In this document: piece after piece, positions 35,126-44,927 of the stretch
How the letters are laid out: each line of letters opens with the position of its first letter
How positions within the stretch are numbered: the stretch's first letter is position 1
Source of the DNA: Russula earlei
Taxonomy: Eukaryota; Basidiomycota; Agaricomycetes; Russulales; Russulaceae
Length of the DNA stretch: 64,000 nt
Direction of reading: 5' to 3'
NCBI GenBank assembly: GCA_025769875.1
Contig: JAGFNK010000061.1
Coordinates: forward strand, 1-64,000
Translations under genes and position numbers: made by a program
The notes under the pieces: model-generated
Seen by the model: only the letters and a program-made list of their open reading frames with translations
Databases searched by the model: none
Told to the model about the DNA's origin: nothing

Positions 35126-36423
35126 CCCTCTCCAGGAAATGGTTCATGACAAGTATTGCCTTATAGTTTGTTCTAAGGTTATTAGAGTTAGTCTAATAAC
35201 ACATTATAGGGCCTATAGTATCTTCGTTAGTGTCCATTGTAGAGCCCTTTGGGTCATCCTAAAGGGTCCTTAGGGAGCCTATAATACTGTCTTATATTGC
35301 TAGAAGGGTTGTCACCAAGTAGGGCTTGCTGTATGTCAATTGTGCCTAGAATCACTCATGCAACAATGTGCATGTGATATTGTGGACACCTCTACTCACC
35401 CCTTTTGTCTGTGTGAACAAGGTGGCACCATAGAGGCTGGGTTTTCCTCTAGTAAGGAAGGGTCCTTCAAGGGCCCTCTCTTGGAAATGGTTCATGACAG
35501 TTCCCATGTGTTCTCTGCTGCAGAGTACCCTTTCCACTTCACAAGATATTGCACTCCTTGTCAATTTGGGGTCAACCTGGATGTAAGGATCTCTTCTACT
35601 TCATACTGTTTGTCTTCATTGTTTGAAATTGCTGGTGGTGGACATGTGTCATTCTTTCCATGGGTGTGTGTTTCTTTGTATGGTTTGATCAAGGTATTGT
35701 GAAATACTGGGTGAATTTTCCAGGACTTTGGCAAGGTGAGTACATCAATTTTGTATGCTTTGGTAGCTGTGAATGGCCTGTAACATTTTGGGGCTAACTT
35801 TGCTTTGGAATGTGTTGTGTGTAGATTTGTAGCTTCTAGCCAAACTTGATCTTCTGATTTGTAGCAGTACTCTTCTCCTGGTGGTTTTGATTCCTTCATT
35901 ACTTCTGTGGCTCTTTCAGGGATGCTGCTAGTTCTTCCCTCAAAGATTCCAGTGTTTCTAGTCATTCTTGGATGGAGGGGAATTTCAACATGGAATTGAT
36001 TGGTGGTGCAAAGGTTGGGTTAAAGCCATACCAGGCTTCAAAGGTGTCTTCTTTGTTGTGCTGTGTGGGCATTATGTTATGCAAGAACTCCATGAATGGG
36101 ACTAGGTCTTCCCAGTTATCTTGTTGATGATTGCAAAAGACTTGTGTCATGAACCATTTCCTGGAGAGGGCCCTTGAAGGACCCTTCCTTATTAGAGGAA
36201 ACCCAGCCTCTATGATGCCACCCTGTTCACATGGACAAAAGGGGTGACTAGAGGTGTCCACAATATTGTGCGCACATTGTCATGCAAGCAATTCTCAGCA
36301 CAATCAACATACAGCAAGCCCCACTTAATGGCAACCCTTTTAGCAATAAAGGACAGTATTATAGCCTCTCTAAGGACCCTTTAGGATGACTCTAAGTGCT
36401 CTACAAAAGGCACTAACAAGATG
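35126..36423 (-). mobile_element. Ty3/gypsy remnant between inverted LTR pieces
   Basis: LTR-like sequence at about 35190-35500 (plus) and 36150-36423 (reverse complement) shares atcctaaagggtccttag, gggcttgctgtatgt, tattgtggacacctct and aaggaagggtccttcaaggg. Between them lies a Ty3/gypsy pol tail. LTRs should be direct, so this opposed pair reflects rearrangement or two insertions. Copia LTR ends exactly at 35125 next to the motif aggaaatggttcatgac that also borders the right copy. Confidence 0.6.
35561..36261 (-). pseudogene. Gypsy integrase C-terminus fragment
   Basis: 36140-35965 reads WEDLVPFMEFLHNIMPTQHN and FEAWYGFNPTF, the end of the integrase core. 35965-35561 reads VWLEATNLHTTHSKAKLAPK, SWKIHPVFHNTLIKPYKETH and YEVEEILTSR, the GPY/F-type C-terminal domain and the start of a chromodomain. 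A stop at 35962 separates the parts. No reverse transcriptase is left. Confidence 0.85.
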
Positions 36424-36804
36424 CTAAGGCCCCATTTACCAACCAAGAATTCTTGAATCTTGAACTTGAACTCGGATTTCAGTATTTTCCAGGGATGACA
36501 GGAGTCACAGGAGTGATGAATGATAACTTGATTAACTAATACAAGTTTCTTTAATTATAATTTCTTTAATTATAATTATGAGCTCTTTCCCACCAGATTT
36601 GCAAATTCACTTGTTGTGATTGCATATTTGTGTGTGAAATTAGATGTCCACATACTCAGAGTTGACTCAGGAGTCAGTACTTGGCTTTGTTTGGGACTTT
36701 CCCTCCATCATCTTTTTCCATGTATGCATGTGTTTTTCTCTTGCCTTCTTTTTTTTAATCCCCTCCTCCCTCCATACCTCCTTTGTTCAGTACCCCCATC
36801 ATAC

Positions 36805-37987
36805 ATGCAGACCTGCTCAGCCTCTGATTCTTCTGTGGGAGAAAGTCAAGCAGATGGTAACACCACATGGACAACTAAGGATGAAGCAGCCTTTTTAGAT
36901 TTTCTTTTGGAGCATAGGGACGAAATGACCTCCAACTCTATGTTCAAGGACCACATCTTCAACAATGCAGCCTCTCAGATCAACCCCCTTCATGAGAAGG
37001 GTGGCATCAAGACTGGGAGCACATGCAAAACAAAATGGAACAGGGTGCTGTATTGTCCTCTGCATCCCTTCCCTCAACGCTGATGCCGTTCAACAGTTGA
37101 AGACCAAATACAGTATCATCACCTTCCTCAAGTTACAGTCTGGGTTTCCCTGGGATGATGAGAAAGGAGTGGATGTAGGGTTAGAAATGGAGGGGCAGCA
37201 GGCCAATTTAGTCAAGGTGTGTGTATAACTCCTGCTTCTTTAACAACATCTGACCTTAGCAGAAAAAACCAAGTGCCAAGAAGTACTGCAACAAGAGCTG
37301 GTCACATTGCGAGGCTATGGAGTCTCTCATTGGATCAAAATCCAAAGGCAAAAGTGCCTATCAGGGTACACAGCAAACACTTCATGCAGATTCAGATCCT
37401 CCATCCCAGTCACCTTCTCATCTGTCCCCCAACTCATTCAGATCTCAATTTGATGGTGGTGCGTTTCTCATCAACTTCACTGTCAAATGCCTCTCCTCTC
37501 ACCCTGCTTCTCAGTTTGGAAGCATAGATCCAATCACATCTCCACAAGTGAAATGTCAAGCAAAAGACAAAGGACTGACACTGCAGCATCCACTGTCATT
37601 GGTATGTCAGCAGTCATGAACAGGGTCATTGAGTCCTTTGACTTGACTGTGCAAGCTCTCAACAAGCCCAAGCCTGAGCCCGCCCTTGAAGCTGCACCCT
37701 CACTTGATGAACAACTTGGGAATCCATCTACGGGTGCTGTTGTACCTGTGCTTATGACGGTTCCTGAGCATGCACATTGGTCGCTGGCAGTCAAAAACCT
37801 TGCCACTGATATCAAGGATGGTCACTGGCTGCCAACAGGTGACATTGTCCCAGCACTCAGCCTCCTCTCCAATGGCAATATTGCAGATGTTGATAGTTAC
37901 CTCACACTTGGATTAGATAAGGATCCAGAATTGTGCAATCTTGCACATCAATACATATGTAATATGTTAGCACAAACCAAATTGTAA
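36805..37987 (+). CDS. Harbinger Myb/SANT-like protein
   Basis: Start MQTCSASDSSVGESQADGN, then TTWTTKDEAAFLDFLLEHRD, MFKDHIFNNAASQINPLHEK and TGSTCKTKWNR, a Myb/SANT-like DNA-binding domain of the type found beside PIF/Harbinger transposases. Short introns separate LKTKYSIITFLKLQSGFPWD, a Ser/Pro-rich middle and a C-terminal part, RVIESFDLTVQALNKPKPEP ... CNLAHQYICNMLAQTKL, ending at 37987. In known Harbingers this protein brings the transposase to the ends and into the nucleus. Intron ends were judged by eye, so exact joints are uncertain. Confidence 0.7.
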
Positions 37988-38210
37988 TTGTAATTTCAAA
38001 TGTCATGTTGTCATGTGTTATGTGTATGTAAAATAAATTTTTCATTGATGGTATCATGCAGTCACAGGGTGGACTGAGTCCATCTTTGCTGACTCAGTTT
38101 GCTTGGTGGCAAAAAAAAACTTTCAAAGTGTTGCATTGTCCATCCCATCATTTCCCCCCCCAATGCCCAATCAATGACTGGTAAAGAAGCAAAAGCAACA
38201 TCAACAACTT

Positions 38211-39494
38211 GTGGTCCTCTTGCATATGTCAACTCTTGTCTTGCTTTGCTGTGAAGCATATATACAACTCCTCCAAGCCATCTGTCCTCATCATATACCA
38301 TATCACACATCAGCATTAACTGGGGCTGCATGGGTTCATGAACTACTCACTGGCCATCCAGAGTGCATTCGGAGCGAGCTTGGAGTACATAAACATGTCT
38401 TTGACACCCTCCAGTGGACCATCCAAAACCTCAGTGTTGCCTCATCACAATATGTCCTAATTGAAGAACAAATTGCCATCTTCCTCTATACTGCTGCTAC
38501 AGGGCTGTCATCAACTCATGTTGGAGAGCATTTCCAGCAGTCACCCTGCACCATTTCAAAGTACATATCACTTGGGTTTCTTCACACTTGTTCTGACAGG
38601 CAGTTAGGTATTTTAAAAAAGTTCTTGGAGTTCTCTTAAGCCCCCCCTTCTATGCCACATTTGTGCAGCTCCCTGATGCCAATTTGCCCCCTCACCCCTT
38701 TATCTGAAGTAACCCCAAGCTCTATCCATATCTCAAGGATGCCCTAGGCGCTGTCAATGGCACACATATCAAGTGTTCTGCCACTGCTGACAAGCATGAC
38801 ATGGTGAGGAACCGCAAAGGAGTAATCACACAGAACTGCCTTGTGGCATGTTCTTTCGACCTCCACTTCACCTATCTCCTGACTGGTGGGAGGGTTCCAC
38901 TGCTGATGCGACACTCTTCCTTGACGCACGACTTTCTGATTTTTTTTATCCCAAGTGGAAAGTATTATCTCAGCGATGGAGGCTTTGCCTCATCAGATGT
39001 ACTTCTCACCCCTTATCAAGGCGTGCCGTACCATCTTGCTGAATGGGGTTGTGCTAACACAAGGTAATGTTTCTCATCTCCTGAGTTTTCTCACTGACAT
39101 TTTTCCCAGGCCACACACGTGCGAGGAGTTGTTCAATCTGTGTCATGCTCAAGCTCACAATGTCATAGAATGCATCTTTGGAATCCTCAAGCAACAGTTC
39201 CAATTACTTGATCATCCCCTTAACTATAACATGTCAATTCAGGCGCACATCCCAGCTGCGCTTGCAGCACTGCACAATTTTATTCATGAGTATGATCCTA
39301 GGGAGATTTCTGCCTTTGATGATGTGGCTGAGCTCCACATGGGCTCTCAAGATGAGGAGGAGGCTGGTGAACTTGCTGAAGGCCCAGTGACACAGCGTGA
39401 GAGGGAGCAAGCAAATTGCAGGCAAGACAGAATTGCTGGTGACATGTGGGAGCAATATGTGAGAATGAGAATTCAAAGGGCGCATGTTGACTAG
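38211..39494 (+). pseudogene. Harbinger DDE transposase, probably inactive
   Basis: N-terminal helical region HTSALTGAAWVHELLTGHPE, QIAIFLYTAATGLSSTHVGE (the usual HTH-like part), then the DDE core. The first motif reads GAVNGTHIK where D is normal (GAxDGTHI), at 38756-38758; the second is YYLSDGGF; the Glu motif is NVIECIFGILKQQF near 39168. An in-frame TGA at 38705-38707 lies 17 codons before the first motif, in PHPFI-stop-SNPKLYPYL. The C-terminus ends MRIQRAHVD. An intron near 39064-39108 carries the frame to RPHTCEELFNL. Both lesions fit CpG decay. Confidence 0.85.
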
Positions 39495-39778
39495 CATAGA
39501 ATTTCATGTATGTACAAACTATGCCCTCCACATCACCACATTGCCATCTGGCTGACATGATGTAGAAATATTTTTTTTACAAATCATGTGTTACCTCACC
39601 CAAATATGCACACATGCAAATATGCAATCACAACAAGCAAATTTGCAAATCTGGTGGGAAAGAGCTCATAATTATAATTAAAGAAATTATAATTAAAGAA
39701 ACTTGTATTAGTTAATCAAGTTATTGTTCATCACACCTGTGACTCCTGTCACCCCCAGAAAATACCAAAATCTGAGTT

Positions 39779-40681
39779 TGTTACACCATTTTCCTTTTAC
39801 GTTTACCTCTTACCTTTTGCTATGGACTGCTTGCTTTCATACGTCCCTTTACTTACTAGTCTCGTGATCTCTTACGTCTTGTGATCCCTTCTGTGTTATC
39901 ATGTGATCCATACATGTCCAGGTAACACTGGATTGCTGTTACTTTCCCTTTGTTTGGTTCTCTTTCCATTTATATTCACTTCTTAGTTTTGACTGTGCAA
40001 TGCTGCGCACCTACTGTGCAATGCTGCACACCTACTGTGCAGCACAGTTATTCAGTTCTGACTCATTTGTGGCCTCATTCCTATGACTCCTACTTATCAT
40101 GACTCCTACTATACTAGTAGCACAGTCAAAGCGCAGCTATTGCTGCACTTTTCCTGTATATATAAGCTCAGTACTTTGTGACCAAAGCCCTAAGCTTGGT
40201 CTCTTGTAGAATCCAACCTACTCTTGTCCAACATATTCTCCTGCAACCCACTTCACTCTCACAAACTTAAACCACAACTACCTCTCCATTTCATCAACTC
40301 TCAACACACCATCCACCATCTACTCTTCGCCTTTCCCTTCCTTCCCTAAGAGTCTCTCTTCACTCCCCTGAGAAGAGCTCTCCTCCTTTAAGACCTACCT
40401 TCCTCTACTCTCTCTGCGTTGTTCAAGGTCCCCAACAGACTTGAGTGCATATAGCTAGTGGAACCAGCCCTAGTCTATCCCATTATAAACTTACCCTAGC
40501 TTCTCAACGGACCAAGTCGTACTAGGAAGGGTCTATTGGCCATAACCTGTTTAGCATAAAACACTTCGACTGCTGCAGGGATCCTTACTCATTATACACG
40601 GGAACCAGCCCGTTTCTTGAACACTTCTCTATCATCAACTTGTTTTCCGCTTGTGAACTGACACGGCTAGTTACCGTGACA
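39779..40681. repeat. Solo LTR with 5-bp target duplication
   Basis: 903 bp from tgttacacca to gttaccgtgaca. Flanked on both sides by gagtt (39774-39778 and 40682-40686). Removing it plus one gagtt rebuilds the right Harbinger end perfectly against the left one. Contains a TATA-like tatatataag near 40157 and CT-rich transcribed-looking DNA. No internal retroelement sequence. Confidence 0.9.
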
Positions 40682-41063
40682 GAGTTCAAGTTCAAGATTC
40701 AAGAGTTCTCGGTTGGTAAATGGGGCCTTAGGCTCCCATATTTTAGTTGCACCTAGATACAGTATATAAGGTTCTACTTTCCAAGTTTCAAGGCAATCTA
40801 TGGTTGAGATATAGCAGTTCGAAATTTCACACTCAGATTGCACCCAAAAATTGAAACTTCAAGAACTGGTAATTATGCCCCAACTCTTGGGCTGTACCTA
40901 GATACAGGACATGAGATCCCACTGTTGAAGTTTCAAGTAAATCTGTTGAGAAACAGTTAAGATATGGCAGTTCAAAGTTTTGCACTCATGTCAGCACCCA
41001 AAAATCAACATTTCAAGCACTGAATATTAGACTCCCATATTTTTGCTGCACCTAGATATAGTA

Positions 41064-42299
41064 CTGTCACCAACCCACCAACCATGCAGCTTACTTAAGG
41101 TACCTAGTAATTGGTCAGAACATGTAGACACACTGAAAATGATGATCTCCATTTCTTTCAAATGGGGGGTAAAAGTAGTGATTATTGTGAATCCACCCTT
41201 TTTTTTTTTTGTCAGAATATACCTATTTGATGTTTTCCCCTTCCTCATGTTTTTGGAGAGATGTCATGCAGAATGGTAGAGTTCAAGTCAGTGCTTCAAA
41301 TCAGCATCCTCAGCTAATGACATGTCTTTAAGCCATCCTCATCCTCAAGCCCCATCAACCATACATCCACACAGATGGTGTACTCCCTCCCCATGATGCA
41401 TTCAGGCTAGGGTGGCCAGACAGCAAGTGTTCAGCCAAGTGCAGGATCTCACAGCAACTATTTGCACTGCCATGTACTTTGTTGTCCCCATGAAGGTGCC
41501 CACACAGGAGCTGATGAGCTCACCAGAAATGCCAAAATTACAAAGCTTGACTGTGCCCTGTCATGAGAGGAGGATGTTTGATGGCTTGATGTCCCAATGG
41601 ATGACCTTCTTGAAGTGCAAGTAGGCCAGGCCTTCCAGCACCTGCTAAGCAAGTTCCCAATCCTCAGATCACAGTAAGGAAGGAAGGAAGGAAGGAAGGA
41701 AAGGGCAAACAAAAGCCACACACTTCCTCTGCCAACACTTGCATGACCTTCTCTCCCACATGGCCCTTCCTCCATTGGATCTGCTCCCTGACAGTGGCCA
41801 GGCTCTTTCCCTTGCACAGCTCCATCATCAGCCTGACCTCACTGTTTGACAGCAACATGTATGTGCTGTCTGTAAAAATGGACCATGTTCATGTGCCTGA
41901 GGCCAGAGAGGAACACAAGCTTGTGCATGAGCTGCTTCAGCAGGCCTTCATGTGTGATGATTGTCTTGTGCACAAACTGGTGGCCTGTCCATTAGGGAGA
42001 TGATCTTCAAGATTGAGCAGCATGATGGGCAGGGCTGGCTGGGCAGTGTGTTGGTCATCCTGGACCTTGCTCATCAAGTGTTTAGTTAATTCCTGTATGC
42101 ACACAATATTACATTGTCTTTTTATCCCTGCCCCCCCCCCCCCCCCCAAACCTCCAATTGCAGTGTTTTTACCCATCTCATCAACAATGTAAGGTTCAAA
42201 CAGCACTTCAAGGTTTTCATCACATGTCTTGTTACTATGTGTGACTGACCAATTGCTAGGTACCTTGAGTAAGCTGCATGGTTGGTGGGTCAGTGATAG
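41064..42299 (-). mobile_element. Small TIR element carrying a host-gene fragment
   Basis: Ends ctgtcaccaacccaccaacc at 41064 and, reversed, the same acccaccaaccatgcagctt at 42299. About 55 bp of inverted identity (gcagcttactyaaggtacct, aattggtcag). atagta precedes the left end and follows the right end, a probable 5-6 bp target duplication. The interior has no transposase; it holds a decayed kinase. A GAAG microsatellite (41677-41700) and a C-run (42127-42147) lie inside. Confidence 0.75.
41300..42230 (-). pseudogene. Captured MAP kinase kinase fragment
   Basis: Read on the minus strand across frames: VLFEPYIVDEMGKNTAIGGL, ALPIMLLNLED, FVHKTIITHEGLLKQLMHKL, LRHMNMVHFY, LMMELCKGKSLATVREQIQW, GEKVMQVLAE, then VLEGLAYLHFKKVIHWDIKP, SNILL-stop-QGTVKLCNFGISGELISS. 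The layout matches fungal MAPK kinases: alphaC to beta4, MELC(D)GKSL hinge, YLHxxKVIHRDIKPSNILL catalytic loop and KLCDFGVSGEL. HRD has become HWD (41594-41596), DFG has become NFG, and a TGA sits at 41561-41563. So it is a dead kinase copy. It lies wholly inside the TIR element. Confidence 0.8.
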
Positions 42300-42416
42300 T
42301 ATATAAGGCTCTACTAGCAAAGTTTCAAGGCAATCTGTTGAGAAACTGTTGAGATATAGATATAGCAGTTTTAATTTCACATTTGAAATGACATCCAAAA
42401 ATGCCAAGTGCAACAT

Positions 42417-44129
42417 CACGTGAAAAATATGGCCTGTCAGTCACGCAAGTCACAGAACGTAACATTTAAGTCACAAACCCGTTTATTACATTTATTTGGG
42501 TTTCAAATGGAGGCTCCCACTGACGGAACTGCAAGTATCAGACTGGAGTGGCAGGCACTTCGCAGCAGTGACCCCGATATTAGGGCTGACGATGTGCCCA
42601 TTCTTCTTCCCGATTTGGTACCACGACGCTGCTCCGTTCTGGTTTATTCTCTGAAAGCCAAGTATGCAGACGACCAATGGTTCAACATTTCTGGGGGATA
42701 CCACGTAGGGCGTAAAACAAACGTCTCTGCGGTCCAACTCTGAAAAGCAGGAACCGCCTCGCGACGCCACGGCCCCGGATGCTCGGAATTGGGCCAACCG
42801 CGATCGTGGGAAGAGCGGACCTTTCAGACCGATCTCCGGTAAGTCGCAGAGCGCGCAGAGTGCGAGCTATATCGGCTGTAAGTCTGTGAACATAGAGACA
42901 AAAAAAGGGAACGTACACTAAGATCCCGTCCCTGATGCGGTGGCGCACATATCATATAGGGGATGATGGGGAAAAGTCCAGAAACGCCTACAGGACTGAC
43001 AGCGATCTCTGAGCGGGGATGGACTTCCAAAACTGAAACAACCGCCGCGGCTGTATGCAGCCACCAACACTGATGAAGTATGAGGTTGCGCGCCAGCTGT
43101 TCTGAAGGTTCTGGTGTTTCAGGGTAGACCTTCGGGCATTGGGGTCAACATGCAGTTCGAGATACAGCCACTATTGAGACTCGTCGTCATCGTCGGCCTG
43201 GCCTTGGACTGAGCCGGCGCGGCGAGAAGACACCCCGGGAGAAGACGACTGGAATGGGCCGTTTGTAGACAAATACTTAATCAGTCACCAGTAGCATTAA
43301 GTTCGTTGGCTCATCATTCAAACAGGCAGGAGATGGCATGTCCGGTCCACAGGTTCCATCCATGATGATCAGTTGCAACATTCTCGCAAGCGCCGCTCTC
43401 CGCTTCCGTACCTTCGTCATAGAGAAGAAAGACGCACACGCACCATCCGCAGGTGGACCAAATTTGGAACGAGCCGTGAGAAACGTGTGCTGGGCCGCCC
43501 AAATGATCACCCGCAAGAGGTGTATTCATATCCATGTGGCTTAATCACGTCTTTGAAAGATGACTTGATGATGCCGTGTGACCTAAAATTTTCAAGCAGT
43601 CTGAAGAGAGATGGTTCTGGGTAGAACAGTTGGAGCATGCAATTGTAGCTTAGAGCAGGAACGGGCGCTGATGGAATCATCGATGACGATAAAAACGACG
43701 GCGCAAAAACGGTCCGGTTGTCACCCCCGGCATTGTCCGTATTCTAGATCAGATTAGTACCCGAGCTGATCCATTTTTGCTTCCGTCCGTCCTGTGGAAA
43801 CAGGTTGAAACGATTAGGCCCATGTTTCCTATTAAAAAAATTATGCTTCAATATCGAGTACGCCAATTCGTCAAGAGCAATCTCTCGAGTGCCCTGGTCT
43901 AATCAAGACATAAGATGTCATGGTAAACTTTTGGAACTTCATCAGGCGAAGAGGGGGGATCGGTTGGGGAATAATAATCTATGTGCGCATGGAAGGACAG
44001 AGCACGTATGTAGAAGAGGCAACAAATAGAAAGAGAGGGTGAAATATGTAACCGGGACTGAAGCAAATCCATCAACTCAGAGAGAAGAGTGGCGCGCATC
44101 TGTAAGAGGAATAGATAAATATACGGGCC
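42417..44129. other. Intergenic with weak coding traces
   Basis: Plus strand 42508-42743 is open (MEAPTDGTASIRLEWQALRS...VSAVQL) and might be an exon of an unknown gene. Minus strand 43230-43173 ends ...RRAGSVQGQADDDDESQ with a stop, and 43516-43277 is open, perhaps exons of another gene. I could not link these or recognise a family. Confidence 0.3.
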
Positions 44130-44927
44130 TCAGAAGCTGCTCCTTCTTCGGTGCCTCCTTGGGGGCGGGTGCTTGGACTTTGGTGAGGGGCCCGAAGAGG
44201 AAGAACCCCAAGGTCCGAAGCTTGTAAATAAGCGCTTAAGTAGTGGCTGAGCCCTTTTGGTCGGCGTGACCTGCCAAACATGACAAAAAAAAAATGCGGT
44301 CGTAAGCACGACTAATCAGCAAAACAAAAAGGAATGGGGTGTACGCACTGCAGACTGCACCATCCGTACCTGCGGAGGGACACCACCCATGACCGGTGGA
44401 ATGATGACGTATGTTGGACCTCCATGCGGTCCATCGTACCCGTGATACACTACGTTATGTGCCGGCGGGGGAAGCGTCCGTGAACGACGGGGCGCCAAGT
44501 TAGGGTAGGTCATTGGTTGGGGAAGTGGGATGGGGGCAGGTGGCGGGGGTTGATTCAGAGCATAGGAGTACGTGCGTGAGAGGAGGGGCTGCTGCGCGTA
44601 TGTATATGGCCTTGTCGGCTGTGGTCGCGAACTAGAATACGAGTGCGAGCGTTGTCGAGAAGGTTCTCGATGGTAATAATGGGGATCCCGCGAGTGAGAA
44701 CGGGAGACCGAGTTCGACCGTGATTGGGTCTGAGAAAGGTGATGGTGGGGGTGATGTGGGCGGGAACGGTATTGCTGGGGGTCTGGAGGGCGGTGAGAGA
44801 AATCGCTGGGCTGCGACTGCGACTGCGACTGCATGCTTTGAGTGACCGAATCGACCCAGTTAGATATGCGGGATTGAGTGGCCATATACCGCTCATAGGC
44901 CTCGGGGGAGTAGTCGTATTCAGTCAT
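44130..44927 (-). CDS. Conserved hypothetical Ser/Pro/Tyr-rich protein
   Basis: Two exons, 44927-44349 and 44270-44130, give 239 aa in frame. The start MTEYDYSPEAYERYMATQSR, ISNWVDSV and the end PLLKRLFTSFGPWGSSSS plus a basic tail RRHRRRSSF resemble a small uncharacterised protein I associate with agaricomycetes. The middle is disordered: QSQSQPSDFSHRPPDPQQ, many Arg-Ser and His-Pro repeats, then PTYVIIPPVMGG. No membrane segment or catalytic motif. TATA-like tatatatat lies about 65 bp upstream (44990-44998). RS-like content could suggest RNA or phospho-regulation, but this is only inference. Confidence 0.7.

Larger units (their letters stand above)
36424..40731 (+). mobile_element. PIF/Harbinger DNA transposon with ~230-bp inverted ends
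   Basis: The ends ctaaggccccatttaccaac (36424) and its reverse complement ending at 40731 continue inward as inverted repeats of about 230 bp (to 36650 and from 39600), including tctttaattataatttcttt and gagctctttcccaccagatt. The right end is split by a 903-bp solo LTR. The interior encodes the two usual Harbinger proteins on the plus strand: a Myb/SANT-like DNA-binding protein and a DDE transposase. A 3-bp duplication is not clear (taa versus tta). Confidence 0.85.
40732..42416 (+). repeat. Three tandem ~150-bp units, third split by an insertion
   Basis: Units begin near 40735, 40885 and 41032 and share actcccatattttdg-like starts, gcacctagatacag, aagtttcaag, gagatatagcagtt and cacccaaaaat. 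The third unit stops at 41063 and resumes at 42300 (tataaggctctact), after a small transposon. Confidence 0.65.
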
